64,000 nt of DNA, taken from Mycobacterium senriense. GTDB lineage: Bacteria > Actinomycetota > Actinomycetes > Mycobacteriales > Mycobacteriaceae. This document shows, in pieces, positions 17,497 to 26,036 of the stretch. The notes below the pieces were generated by a model. That model searched no databases. It worked only from the letters and a program-made list of their open reading frames with translations, and was not told the DNA's origin. The position numbers and the translations under genes are program-made. Each line of letters begins with the position of its first letter. The first letter of the stretch is position 1. The DNA is taken from contig NZ_AP024828.1 of assembly GCF_019668465.1 (NCBI RefSeq), positions 3,906,001 to 3,970,000 of the forward strand, given 5' to 3'.

Positions 17497-17599
17497 GGCA
17501 CCCCCTCGGGCTAGGCCGTCACGAGGACTATAGGTCTCGTTCGTTGCCCCTGCCTGACTTAGGTCGGAGCACGGGGCAAAACTCCACCGCTGGCGCGTT

Positions 17600-17625
17600 G
17601 ATTTGATACATGTTTATATAGATGG
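17600..17625 (+). promoter_or_regulatory. ars promoter/operator region
   Basis: An AT-rich patch unlike its surroundings (TGATACATGTTTATATAGATGG) ends directly at the arsR start codon. TATATA could serve as a -10 element and the ACAT/ATG half sites as an ArsR-type operator. No Shine-Dalgarno sequence separates it from ATG, so the transcript may be leaderless or nearly so. Confidence 0.45.
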
Positions 17626-17985
17626 ATGTCGAAGCAGGTATTGACGGAGTGTTGCCCGGCATTGGGTGCGGCCGCGTTGGCCGAGCCGCAGGCCGCTGAA
17701 CTGGCCGCGATGTTCAAGGCGCTCAGCGACCCGGTGCGGCTGCGACTGTTGAGTCTGGTTGCCAGCCATCCCGGCGGCCAGGCCTGCGTCTGCGAGATCT
17801 CCCAGACGTTCGACGTGTCACAGCCGACGATCTCCCATCACCTCAAGACGCTGCGGTCGGCCGGGCTGTTGGATTGTGAACGACGCGGCACGTGGGTCTA
17901 CTACTGGGTGATTCCCGCTGCATTGCAACAACTTTCGTCGGTGTTGAGCGTCGACGCACGCGTGGCCGAGGAATGCGGGTCATGA
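17626..17985 (+). CDS. arsR: ArsR/SmtB-family metalloid-sensing repressor
   Basis: The 119-residue protein has a winged helix with VSQPTISHHLKTLRSAGLL and DPVRLRLLSL. Cysteines at 9-10 (TECCPAL) and 54/56 (ACVCE, in the alpha-3 position) are candidate As(III) ligands like those of actinobacterial ArsR proteins. It corresponds to Rv2642. Its stop overlaps the start of the transporter gene by four bases (ATGA), so it autoregulates a three-gene arsenic operon. Confidence 0.92.
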   Translation: MSKQVLTECCPALGAAALAEPQAAELAAMFKALSDPVRLRLLSLVASHPGGQACVCEISQTFDVSQPTISHHLKTLRSAGLLDCERRGTWVYYWVIPAALQQLSSVLSVDARVAEECGS

Positions 17986-19475
17986 ACTCGATCGACACGG
18001 CGGTGGGCGCCCGGCTTTCGACGTTGGATCGGTTCCTGCCGGGGTGGATCGCGATCGCCATGGTCGGGGGCCTGCTGCTCGGCCGGTTGGTCCCCGGCCT
18101 GGGGCGGACGGTCGGCGCCGTTGAGGTCGACGGCATCTCGTTGCCCATCGCGATCGGCCTGCTGGTGATGATGTACCCGGTGCTCGCAAAGGTGCGCTAC
18201 GACCGGCTCGACAGCGTCACCGGTGACCGCAAGCTCATGGTGGCGTCCGTCGTGCTGAACTGGCTGCTCGGACCCGCCGTGATGTTCGCTCTGGCCTGGC
18301 TGATGCTGCCGGATCTGCCGGAATACCGCACCGGGCTGATCATCGTGGGTTTGGCGCGCTGCATCGCCATGGTCATCATCTGGAACGACCTCGCGTGCGG
18401 GGACCGCGAAGCCGCCGCGGTTCTGGTCGCGCTGAATTCGATCTTCCAGGTCGTCATGTTCGCCGCCCTGGGCTGGTTCTATCTGTCGGTGCTGCCCGGG
18501 TGGCTGGGGTTGGCCACGACCGGCATCAACGTATCCGCCTGGCAGATCGCGAAATCCGTGCTCATCTTCCTGGGCATCCCGCTGCTGGCCGGATACCTGT
18601 CGCGGCGCCTCGGTGAGCGCACCAGAGGCCGCGGCTGGTACGAGAGTCGTTTCCTACCCCGGATCGGGCCCTGGGCGCTATACGGATTGCTGTTCACCAT
18701 CGTCATCCTCTTCGCGCTGCAAGGTCACCAGATCGCCTCGCGGCCGTGGGACGTCGCGCGAATCGCGCTGCCACTGCTGGTGTATTTCGCGATCATGTGG
18801 GCCGGGGGATACGGGCTGGGAGTCCTTCTGCGCCTCGGCTACGCCCGCACCACCACCCTGGCATTCACCGCCGCCGGCAACAACTTTGAACTCGCGATCG
18901 CGGTGGCGATCGCCACCTACGGCGCCGCGTCCGGGCAGGCCCTGGCCGGTGTGGTCGGACCGCTGATCGAAGTCCCGGTCCTGGTCGCGCTGGTCTATGT
19001 CTCGCTGGCCCTGCGGCCGCGCCTCTTTGGTGGCGCCGGAGCCGAGAGACCCAGCGTTCTCTTCGTCTGCGTGCACAATGCCGGTCGCTCGCAGATGGCC
19101 GCCGCGCTGTTGAGTCATTTGGCCGGCGACCGCATCGAAGTCCGCTCCGCCGGAACGGAGCCCGCCGACCAGATCAATCCGACTGCGACGGCGGTGATGG
19201 CCGAATGGGGGATTGATATCACCGACGTTCCGAAAATTCTGACCGTCGCCGCGGTTCAGAGCAGTGCCATCGTTATCACGATGGGCTGCGGCGATTCCTG
19301 CCCGTATTACCCGGGCGTCGCGTACCGAGATTGGCGCCTTCGGGATCCGGCCGGCCAGCCGGTCGAGACGGTACGGGCAATTCGCGAGGACATCGCCGAG
19401 CATGTCCGTGCACTCATCGAGGAACTGCTCGGAACCACGATGACGATCGAGATACCCACTGGGAAAGGAAGATAA
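17982..19475 (+). CDS. arsC: ACR3-type arsenite efflux pump fused to arsenate reductase ArsC
   Basis: A natural fusion of 497 residues. Residues 1 to about 345 form a ten-helix ACR3 transporter with the conserved cysteine in GLARCIAMVIIWNDLACGD. Residues 355-497 form a low-molecular-weight phosphatase-like arsenate reductase with P-loop CVHNAGRS (C363) and later cysteines C436 and C440 in MGCGDSC. The reductase makes As(III) from arsenate and the linked pump exports it. The same fusion is Rv2643. The start at 17982 overlaps arsR by ATGA. Confidence 0.93.
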   Translation: MNSIDTAVGARLSTLDRFLPGWIAIAMVGGLLLGRLVPGLGRTVGAVEVDGISLPIAIGLLVMMYPVLAKVRYDRLDSVTGDRKLMVASVVLNWLLGPAVMFALAWLMLPDLPEYRTGLIIVGLARCIAMVIIWNDLACGDREAAAVLVALNSIFQVVMFAALGWFYLSVLPGWLGLATTGINVSAWQIAKSVLIFLGIPLLAGYLSRRLGERTRGRGWYESRFLPRIGPWALYGLLFTIVILFALQGHQIASRPWDVARIALPLLVYFAIMWAGGYGLGVLLRLGYARTTTLAFTAAGNNFELAIAVAIATYGAASGQALAGVVGPLIEVPVLVALVYVSLALRPRLFGGAGAERPSVLFVCVHNAGRSQMAAALLSHLAGDRIEVRSAGTEPADQINPTATAVMAEWGIDITDVPKILTVAAVQSSAIVITMGCGDSCPYYPGVAYRDWRLRDPAGQPVETVRAIREDIAEHVRALIEELLGTTMTIEIPTGKGR

Positions 19476-19477
19476 CC

Positions 19478-19891
19478 ATGTCGCGTGTCCAACTCGCCCT
19501 CAACGTCGACAATCTCGACGAGGCAATCGGGTTCTACAGCAAGCTGTTCGGCGTCGAGCCGGCCAAGGTCAAACCCGGCTACGCCAACTTTGCCGTCGCC
19601 GAGCCGTCGCTGAAACTGGTGTTGCTGGAGAACCCAGGCCACGGGGGCACCCTCAATCACCTCGGCGTCGAGGTTGCCTCCACCGACACCGTGCACGACG
19701 AAAGCCAACGGCTCGCCGGGGCGGGCTTGCTGACCGACGACGAGATCGACACGACGTGTTGCTTCGCCACCCAGGACAAAGTGTGGGTGAGCGGTCCGGG
19801 CGGTGAACGTTGGGAGATCTACGCGGTCAAAGCCGATTCAGAGACGTTCGGACCTGCCGACCAATCGGAGCGCACCTGCTGCGCTTCCTAG
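19478..19891 (+). CDS. cadI: CadI/ArsI-family cadmium/arsenic-induced VOC protein
   Basis: A vicinal-oxygen-chelate protein of 137 residues: RVQLALNVDNLDEAIGFY at the N-terminus, H61 in LNHLGVEV, the cysteine pair C94-C95 in DTTCCFA and E113 in RWEIY. ArsI members with this cysteine pair break the C-As bond of methylated or aromatic arsenicals; CadI of M. tuberculosis is induced by Cd. A second C-terminal pair (TCCAS) is present. It begins three bases after arsC with an AAAGGAAG ribosome-binding site. Gene order arsR-arsC-cadI differs from cadI-arsR-arsC in M. tuberculosis. Confidence 0.92.
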   Translation: MSRVQLALNVDNLDEAIGFYSKLFGVEPAKVKPGYANFAVAEPSLKLVLLENPGHGGTLNHLGVEVASTDTVHDESQRLAGAGLLTDDEIDTTCCFATQDKVWVSGPGGERWEIYAVKADSETFGPADQSERTCCAS

Positions 19892-19904
19892 GCGGTGTGC
19901 GCGG

Positions 19905-20636
19905 TTACTGCCAGGCTTCCCAACTGATCATGCTGCGCAGCGGGCCGGCGAATATCGGCCGCACCGCGCTTGAACGCCAACGCTCTTCGATGATCGGGGT
20001 CAGTGCGCCGATGGCGGTCAGTGGATCCTCGTCGAGGTAGACGACGGTGACGTACTGGTGATCGGTTCGCCAGCCGCGCGGCAGGTGGCTCCAACCGGCG
20101 CTGGAACCAAACGTCCACGCGCCGGCGGTGCCCGGCGTCGCGAGCAGGGCCGGGTAGTGCTCGGCATGCAACCATTGCAGCCAGTCGTCGGGCCGGCCGC
20201 CGGCGGGTTCTTCGACGATCAGCACGATGCCGCGGTGCGGCCGAAACGGCACCACCTCGGGCGAAACCAGGGCGTGCGGCGAGGATTGCCACTGTAGGAG
20301 GCGCAGGCCGGCCACTTGCAGCGACGGCCGCACGACCGGGAAGCGACCGTTGTCGCGCAACGCGCGGCCCAGCGTGACGAAGTCGTCGAAGGTCTGCTCG
20401 ACGGGATCGCCGACCAGGTAGTGCACCGCGTTGCCGATTTCTCCCAGGGGACCATTGGCGGCCAGGCGGTGGTCGGGGTAATCGCCGTCGGCGATCCAGC
20501 GCAGCCCGTGCACGATGCCCGGCAGCTGGTATTGCTCGGGCATGTGATCCAGCAGGTGCCAGCGCAGGTAACTGCTGTCGTCGTCGGCGGGCGGCGCGGC
20601 GGTGAGGCTGAATATGCCTGCCTTGACCCGGATCAC
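19905..20636 (-). CDS. Conserved hypothetical protein, 243 aa (possible ferredoxin-like/EthD-type fold)
   Basis: The protein shows two similar halves: DSSYLRWHLLDHMPEQYQLPGI near residue 20 and DDWLQWLHAEHYPALLATPG near residue 145, each an aromatic-rich helix with histidines followed by a small loop. Such HxxEHYPxL patterns occur in EthD-like or dimeric alpha-beta-barrel proteins, so a tandem barrel is plausible. It starts at GTG 20634-20636, overlapping the stop of the 75-residue gene by four bases (GTGA). It is third in a coupled operon with an SDR gene; a role in the same catabolic step is inferred. Confidence 0.7.
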   Translation of the reverse strand: MIRVKAGIFSLTAAPPADDDSSYLRWHLLDHMPEQYQLPGIVHGLRWIADGDYPDHRLAANGPLGEIGNAVHYLVGDPVEQTFDDFVTLGRALRDNGRFPVVRPSLQVAGLRLLQWQSSPHALVSPEVVPFRPHRGIVLIVEEPAGGRPDDWLQWLHAEHYPALLATPGTAGAWTFGSSAGWSHLPRGWRTDHQYVTVVYLDEDPLTAIGALTPIIEERWRSSAVRPIFAGPLRSMISWEAWQ

Positions 20637-20860
20637 GCGGGACCGCCGGCGGGGGGATGGAGCTCGGCCAGTGCCTGCAGATTCTCCAGGTAATGCTGCA
20701 GCGAGGTGTGGCGGAGGGCGGCGCTGACGATGGTCGCGCCGTGAGCCGTCGTCTCGCCCAACAGGTCGCGGGTTCGCTCCGGCCGGCCGATCGGCTCCAA
20801 AAATGCGGGAGCGGGCAGGACGACGTCGAATCCGGGATGAAGGTCGAAGCGGCAGCTCAT
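20633..20860 (-). CDS. Small conserved protein, 75 aa, resembling the C-terminus of LLM oxidoreductases
   Basis: The text FLEPIGRPERTRDLLGE, GATIVSAALRHTSL and HYLENLQALAEL looks like the last 60 residues of a luciferase-like monooxygenase, but no N-terminal barrel is encoded. Its start (ATG 20858-20860) overlaps the SDR stop as ATGA and its stop overlaps the next start as GTGA, which is strong evidence that it is a real, translated gene rather than a shadow. It may be a degraded LLM gene that kept its place in the operon, or a small stand-alone domain. Confidence 0.6.
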   Translation of the reverse strand: MSCRFDLHPGFDVVLPAPAFLEPIGRPERTRDLLGETTAHGATIVSAALRHTSLQHYLENLQALAELHPPAGGPA

Positions 20861-21639
20861 CCCTGCAGGTACCCTCCGGCATCGACGGGAATCGATTGGC
20901 CGGTGATGGTGCGGCTTTCATCGCCGGCGAGGAACAGCGCCAGGTTGGCGATGTCCTCGGTCGAGGAGATATCTTGCAAAGCAACGCCTTTGAGTTGCCT
21001 CTTGCGAACCGTTTCGACGTCGACGCCCTGTTCGTCCGCAGTGCGTTGCACCCATTTGCGCCAGAGGTCGGTGTCGATGGCCCCGGGCACGATGCAATTG
21101 CACCGGATGCCATGCGGGCCGACCTCGAGCGCAACGGCCTTGGTGAACGCCCGCAGTGACGCCTTCGCGGTGACGTAGTGGGTTTTGCGGACCATCCCCG
21201 TGTAGCTGACGGTGGAGGAGAAGTTCAGGATGACGCCGCGGCGGCGCTGCAGCATCGACTGGTTGAGCACTTCACGGGTGCACAGCATCGCGGCGGTGAC
21301 GTCGATGGCGATGGTGGCGTTCCAGTTGTCCAGCGTCTGCTCCCAGATCCAGCGGTCCTGTCCGGGCGCGGCGGCGTTGTTGCACAGGATGTCGACATGG
21401 CCGAACTCGACGACGGCCCGCGCCACCATGGCCGCGACGTCGTTCTCGTCGGTCACGTCGGCGCGCATGGCGACGGCGCCGGGACCGGCCGCCTCGGCGG
21501 CCGCGTGCACCAGCTCTTCACGTCGGGCGGCGAGCAACACCTTGGCGCCTTCGCGGACGAACAGCGAGCCCAGCACCGGTCCCAGGCCGGTACTGGCCCC
21601 AGTGATGATCGCGACCTTGCCGTCGAGGCGGCCGGTCAT
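20857..21639 (-). CDS. Short-chain dehydrogenase/reductase (SDR)
   Basis: A classical SDR of 260 residues: cofactor motif TGASTGLG at about 14-21, NNAA near 90, catalytic serine in NFSSTVSYTG, YxxxK in YVTAKAS, and a C-terminal PVDAGGYLQG. It should be an NAD(P)-dependent alcohol dehydrogenase. ATG at 21637-21639 is taken as start because the Rossmann motif follows at the right distance; an upstream ATG would add 17 residues. First gene of a three-gene overlapping operon. Confidence 0.9.
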   Translation of the reverse strand: MTGRLDGKVAIITGASTGLGPVLGSLFVREGAKVLLAARREELVHAAAEAAGPGAVAMRADVTDENDVAAMVARAVVEFGHVDILCNNAAAPGQDRWIWEQTLDNWNATIAIDVTAAMLCTREVLNQSMLQRRRGVILNFSSTVSYTGMVRKTHYVTAKASLRAFTKAVALEVGPHGIRCNCIVPGAIDTDLWRKWVQRTADEQGVDVETVRKRQLKGVALQDISSTEDIANLALFLAGDESRTITGQSIPVDAGGYLQG

Positions 21640-21693
21640 AATGTCGTGTTCCCAGGCGGATTCATGCCGGGCAGATTCTAGCGCCAACATGAT

Positions 21694-22422
21694 TCAGGAA
21701 GTGGCCGTCGCGATGAACATGCCGGCTGCGGCGACGACGAGCACCAGGTCGATCAGAATCGCGTAGTGCCGCGGGTGGGCGCGGCGCACGATCCAACGCG
21801 TGACGAAGGGGCCGATCATCAAGGCGGCGCCGATCACCAGCCCGCGGGCCACGACGGCGAGGTTCAGCGCACCCAGCTGACCGAAGGTGCTGATTTTGCC
21901 GATGTAGAGCACCAGGGCGCTGGCGGCCTCGGACCCGAGGAAGGCGCCACCGGTGAGCCCGTAGCCGGTAAAGATCGGAACGCTCAGCGGCCCCGTCGAC
22001 AGCACCATGCCCGTGAGGAAGCCGACGCCGACGCCCGCGATGGCGAGGTGCCAGAGCCGTATCCGCCACTGCCGGGCGTGCGCGAGCCGGCGCACCGGAA
22101 TCATCCCGAGAAAAAACAAGCCGAGCAGCCCGTCGACCACAGCTTGCGGGATGCTCAGCAGGGTGGTGGCACCGAGCACGGCGGCGGGTGTTCCGGGCAG
22201 CGCGTAGGCGAGCACCGGGCGCCAGCGAATCTGCCGCCACCAGGCGGCAACACGGGCGACATTGGCCATAACCGCCGCAATGCCCATGACGGGCACCGCA
22301 ATTCGGGGCCCGTACATCATGACCAGCGCGGGCAACAGCACCAGGGACGATCCGGTACCTACCAGCCCGCCGAGCGCACCGGCGGCCAGCGCGATGACGA
22401 AGAGGACGAAAAGAGCCAGCAT
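21694..22422 (-). CDS. TauE/SafE-family membrane permease
   Basis: A 242-residue membrane protein with about seven or eight helices. The N-terminal repeat ALGGLVGTGSSLVLLPALVM and the mirrored GVGVGFLTGMVLSTGPLSVPIF repeat are typical of the TauE/SafE (DUF81) exporters, thought to move sulfite, sulfoacetate or other sulfur anions. It lies 200 bases from sseB with the same orientation, so a sulfur-related role is possible. The substrate is unknown. Confidence 0.82.
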   Translation of the reverse strand: MLALFVLFVIALAAGALGGLVGTGSSLVLLPALVMMYGPRIAVPVMGIAAVMANVARVAAWWRQIRWRPVLAYALPGTPAAVLGATTLLSIPQAVVDGLLGLFFLGMIPVRRLAHARQWRIRLWHLAIAGVGVGFLTGMVLSTGPLSVPIFTGYGLTGGAFLGSEAASALVLYIGKISTFGQLGALNLAVVARGLVIGAALMIGPFVTRWIVRRAHPRHYAILIDLVLVVAAAGMFIATATS

Positions 22423-22627
22423 GAAAGGACCTTTTGGCCGGCGCGAGGCGCACCAGCCGGGGTCCTCCAGGCTTTTGTCCGTTCAGATGACCGCGCCCCG
22501 TCCGGGGACGCGGTGGCGCCGCTCGGACCAGGCACATGAAGTCGGAACCCTAGGCGCTATCGACCACAGACTAACAAAGATTCACGCCCGCATCCGTATG
22601 GTCTGTTGGCCGCTTGACGAAAGGCGG

Positions 22628-23482
22628 CTACGCGTCGCCGCGCTCCACCGGGTGGTCGGGATCCGAGCTCCACTCCGACCACGAGCCCGGATACAACGCC
22701 GCCTCCCGGCCCGTCGCGGCGAGCGCGGCGATCGTGACCGTGGCGGTGACGCCCGAGCCGCAGTAGGCGCCCAGCGCGTCGTGTCGCTCGATTGCGCGAT
22801 CGGACAACAGTTGTGCCAGTGAGTCGTCGTCGAGGAAGGTGCCGTCGGGCGCCAGGACCGAGGTGCTGGGCAGATTCTTCGCGCCGGGGATGTGGCCGGC
22901 GACGGGGTCGAGAGGTTCGACGTCGCCACGGTAGCGTTCCGGTGCGCGCGCATCGAGCAGCGTCACGGTGTCCTCGGCGACGCGCTCGGCCGTCAGAGTG
23001 CGGCGGCTTCCCGCGTACAGATCATGGTGTGGCACAGTCACATTCCCGGGCACAGGATCGACCGCTCCGGTCTCGAGACGTTGCCCGGCCGAGCGCCAGG
23101 CGGCCAGGCCGCCGTCCAAGATGCGTACGTTGTCCAGTCCCGCGGTGGTGAGCACCCACCACGCGCGCGCGGAGCCGGCGCGGTTCCAGTCGTCGTATAC
23201 CACCACCAACGCGTCCTGCCGGATTCCCCAGCGACGCGCGGCGGTCTCCAGGTTGCGTCCCGATGGCAGCGGATGACGGCCCTTGCCGGAGACCGTGTGG
23301 TCGCTGAGGTCGTCGTCGAGCGAGACGTAGACGGCACCCGGAATGTGTCCGTCCAGGTAGGCCGGCCGTCCGTCGGGAGCGTCGATTCTCCACCGCACGT
23401 CCAGGATGGTCACCGGATCACCAGCGGAGATGATGTCCGCCAACTCGGTGGCGGTGATCAGGACCTGATTGCGTGCTCCCAC
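22628..23482 (-). CDS. sseB: Thiosulfate/3-mercaptopyruvate sulfurtransferase
   Basis: Two tandem rhodanese domains in 284 residues, the N-terminal with HIPGAVYVSLDDDLSD and the C-terminal with HIPGAKNLPS and the active-site loop CGSGVTA (C241). The enzyme transfers sulfane sulfur from thiosulfate or 3-mercaptopyruvate to acceptors such as cyanide or thiols. The CGSGVTA loop favours mercaptopyruvate over thiosulfate. Length and text match Rv2291 SseB. Located in the cytoplasm; the TauE-like permease follows downstream. Confidence 0.92.
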   Translation of the reverse strand: MGARNQVLITATELADIISAGDPVTILDVRWRIDAPDGRPAYLDGHIPGAVYVSLDDDLSDHTVSGKGRHPLPSGRNLETAARRWGIRQDALVVVYDDWNRAGSARAWWVLTTAGLDNVRILDGGLAAWRSAGQRLETGAVDPVPGNVTVPHHDLYAGSRRTLTAERVAEDTVTLLDARAPERYRGDVEPLDPVAGHIPGAKNLPSTSVLAPDGTFLDDDSLAQLLSDRAIERHDALGAYCGSGVTATVTIAALAATGREAALYPGSWSEWSSDPDHPVERGDA

Positions 23483-23550
23483 GGATCCTCCTTATCGGTC
23501 TCCAGCGAGCCTAGCCAGCACCGTCGGTAAGACCGCGTTCCAGGACCCAA

Positions 23551-23586
23551 CCGACCGACGGTCTGGTATACCGACCACTGGTCGGT
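23551..23586. promoter_or_regulatory. TetR-type operator before the four-helix membrane protein
   Basis: ACCGACCA-C-TGGTCGGT (23570-23586) is a perfect inverted repeat with 8-base arms. Just upstream, CCGACCGACGGTCTGG (23551-23566) is a poorer copy of the same half sites. It lies 30 bases before the gene at 23616, which is followed by a TetR gene, so it is probably that regulator's binding site. Confidence 0.7.
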
Positions 23587-23615
23587 TAGGATCGGCGGCG
23601 GATGGAGGTGGTGCA

Positions 23616-24092
23616 ATGAGCACTTCAGAGCAGTCGCAGACGCGGACGCGAATGTTCGCCCGCGTGATGGGCCCGTATCTCACCATCGTGCCCATCACGG
23701 TTGCGATACGCGGCTCTTACATGCGGGAATTGTTTACCGAGTTCAAGGCAAATCCAATGTGGCCCTGGCTCTATGGCGCCATCCTTTTGATGGGCGGGCT
23801 GGTCATCATCGCTTTTCACCAGTACTGGCGTGGCCTCGCCGCGATCATCGTGTCCGCCGTGGGCTGGTTCTTCCTCATCCGCGGGGTGCTGCTGTTGACC
23901 GTCCCGCGGGCCTACGACGCGGCCGGCAACGCCATCTACAGCTCGGGTGCCTCCGCGGCCATATGGGTGATGTTCATCTTCTTGGGTTCGGCCGGGTTGT
24001 ACCTGACGTACGTGGGCTGGAAACCTGAACCCCGCAGGTCTGACGCTGCGGCGGGCGCCATCGAGGACCGCCCTGGTGCCGCGAGTAGTTAA
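23616..24092 (+). CDS. Four-helix membrane protein, 158 aa, TetR-linked
   Basis: Four hydrophobic segments can be seen, at about residues 20-37, 52-69, 74-95 and 112-130, with a cytoplasmic-looking polar N-terminus (TSEQSQTRTR) and an acidic tail. I do not recognise a domain. ATG at 23616 follows GGAGG. The palindromic operator upstream and the TetR gene that overlaps its 3' end (24076) suggest an inducible two-gene operon, like small efflux or membrane-stress proteins controlled by their own repressor. Function unknown. Confidence 0.75.
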   Translation: MSTSEQSQTRTRMFARVMGPYLTIVPITVAIRGSYMRELFTEFKANPMWPWLYGAILLMGGLVIIAFHQYWRGLAAIIVSAVGWFFLIRGVLLLTVPRAYDAAGNAIYSSGASAAIWVMFIFLGSAGLYLTYVGWKPEPRRSDAAAGAIEDRPGAASS

Positions 24093-24780
24093 GCACCCCG
24101 ATATCCGCCGGGCAGAGCTGCTGGATCGCGCGGCGGAATTATTTCTGCGGCGTGGCTATGACAACGTCAGTCTGAACGATCTGATCGCCGACGCCGGGGT
24201 CTCCAAAGGCGCGTTCTACCACTGGTTTCCGTCAAAGGACGCGCTGATAGCGGAGTTGGCCAAGCGCAGCGCGCAGACTGCGTTCGTCGGTATCGAAGGG
24301 GCTGTCGCCGCGTGCGGGGGGGAAGCACTGGCGCGGCTGAATGCCGTGTTGCAAACCGGCTTTGACGTGCACATGAACACCGGCGGACCCGAGCAGCTGG
24401 CCGCGATGGCCGCGTTGTTGCGTCCGGACAATGCGCATCTGTACGGACGAATACTGGCGGTGGAGGAAGCACTGTTCTTGCCACTGCTGACGCGACTGAT
24501 CGCGGATGGGGTCACCGAAGGTGTCTTCGATACCTTCGACCCCGAGGGCGTCGCTGACATGATCTATGGCCTTGCCGCGCGGACGAATTCGAGGATTCTC
24601 GATGTGTTGCGAGCCGATGACCGAGCAGCTCGGGAACGAGCGATCGATTGTCTGACAACACGATTCCGGCTGCACGGCATTGCCGTCGACCGCGTCCTCG
24701 GTCTTCCGGACGGGAGCGTCACCACCCTGAAACGCGCACAGGTCGAGGCGATGGTCGCGGCGCTGCCGCGAAACTACTGA
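24076..24780 (+). CDS. TetR-family transcriptional regulator
   Basis: The 234-residue protein has the TetR helix-turn-helix, RAAELFLRRGYDNVSLNDLIADAGVSKG followed by AFYHWFPSKDALI, at about residues 16-60. The C-terminal ligand domain is divergent. It starts at GTG 24076, overlapping the end of the upstream membrane gene by 17 bases, so both are in one transcript. The perfect palindrome at 23570-23586 is its likely operator. Confidence 0.87.
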   Translation: MPRVVKHPDIRRAELLDRAAELFLRRGYDNVSLNDLIADAGVSKGAFYHWFPSKDALIAELAKRSAQTAFVGIEGAVAACGGEALARLNAVLQTGFDVHMNTGGPEQLAAMAALLRPDNAHLYGRILAVEEALFLPLLTRLIADGVTEGVFDTFDPEGVADMIYGLAARTNSRILDVLRADDRAARERAIDCLTTRFRLHGIAVDRVLGLPDGSVTTLKRAQVEAMVAALPRNY

Positions 24781-24801
24781 CGTTGCTTGGCGCTAATGCC
24801 C

Positions 24802-25947
24802 TTATGCAGTCTGCTCGGAATCGTCGCCCGGGCCGTCGAAGACCGGCGCCCCCAACGACGCGAGCATGCCGGTCGCGGCGCGGTGCCAGGTGAAGTCCTC
24901 GGCGCGACGCCGCGCCGAAATGCGGCGTTGCCGCTCGGGGCGGCTGGCGATCACGCTGACCGCTCTTGCAATGGCGGCCGGATCGTTGTCGGCGCACGCG
25001 CCACTGTCCGGGGTGATGATCTCGGTCAGCGCCGATGTGCGCGAGACGACGGCCGGCGTTCCGCACGCCAGCGACTCGAGTGCGGCCAGCCCGAATGTCT
25101 CGTGCGGCCCCGGCGCCAGCGTCACATCGGCCGACGCCAGAAGCTGGGCCACGGCGTTGCGATCGGAGACGAAGCCGGTGAAGTCGATCGGTAGCCGCGC
25201 GGCCTGTCGCTCCAGCCTGGACCGCAACGGGCCCTCGCCCAGGACCACCAGCCGCGCGTCGACCCCGGCGTGGCACAGCGCGCCCAGTGCGTCGATGCTG
25301 CGGTCGACGCGCTTTTCCACCGACAGCCGCCCGCAGTGGACCAGCAGCATCTGCGTCGGCGCGGCCCATTGCTCGCGCACCAGCTGGGAGTGGTGGCGCG
25401 GGTGGAACGTCTGAAGGTCCACGCCGAGCGGGACCGTGACGGTGTTTGTCGCGCCGATCCGGTCGAATTCCTCGCGAGCGAAACCGGTGGTGCAGACGAC
25501 GGTGTCGTAGTTCGCGGCGGTGCGCGCGTTGGCGACGTCGGCGAACTTCTGCGCGGCCCGGCGCGGAAGAACTTGTCCGACAAGGCGATCCAGGCGCTCG
25601 TGGGAGATCATCACCGTCGTGGCACCGTAGTCACGGCCCCACCGGCCCAGCGACCGCAGGGTGAGGCGGTCCGACACCTCCAGCGCGTCGGGCCGCAGCG
25701 CTGCCAGGAGCGCCTTGACCGGGCCCGGCATCACCGCGCGGTAACCGCCGGTGAGGGGAATCAGTCGGGCGGGCAGGGTAATTCGGATCACGCCGGTGTA
25801 CAGCTGGGCGCGTTCGGCACGCTGTCCGGGGACGATCAAGAAGACCTCGTGCCCGCTAGCGCAATATTCCGCACCCAGCCGGTCGATCGCGGTGCGAAGG
25901 CCGCCGGAGCGAGGGCCGTAGAAATTGGCGACCTGTACAACGCGCAT
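24802..25947 (-). CDS. pimC: GDP-mannose-dependent glycosyltransferase, PimC-like
   Basis: A GT-B glycosyltransferase of 381 residues. The N-terminus (VVQVANFYGPRSGGLRTAIDRLG) and the GT4 EX7E motif in HETFGLAALESL are clear, and the whole text closely resembles mycobacterial PimC, which adds the third mannose (alpha-1,6) to phosphatidylinositol dimannoside. PimC is present in only some M. tuberculosis strains. It acts on the cytoplasmic side of the membrane in PIM/lipomannan synthesis. The start at 25947 is preferred over an ATG 30 bases upstream because the strand beta-1 follows at once. Confidence 0.88.
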   Translation of the reverse strand: MRVVQVANFYGPRSGGLRTAIDRLGAEYCASGHEVFLIVPGQRAERAQLYTGVIRITLPARLIPLTGGYRAVMPGPVKALLAALRPDALEVSDRLTLRSLGRWGRDYGATTVMISHERLDRLVGQVLPRRAAQKFADVANARTAANYDTVVCTTGFAREEFDRIGATNTVTVPLGVDLQTFHPRHHSQLVREQWAAPTQMLLVHCGRLSVEKRVDRSIDALGALCHAGVDARLVVLGEGPLRSRLERQAARLPIDFTGFVSDRNAVAQLLASADVTLAPGPHETFGLAALESLACGTPAVVSRTSALTEIITPDSGACADNDPAAIARAVSVIASRPERQRRISARRRAEDFTWHRAATGMLASLGAPVFDGPGDDSEQTA

Positions 25948-26036
25948 AACGTGAGGACACGCGGTCCGCGTGTGCAAGCATCAATGCTGAACCGACGCGT
26001 GCCTGAACTCTGTGTGAACTTCGCTTCCGGGCGCCG

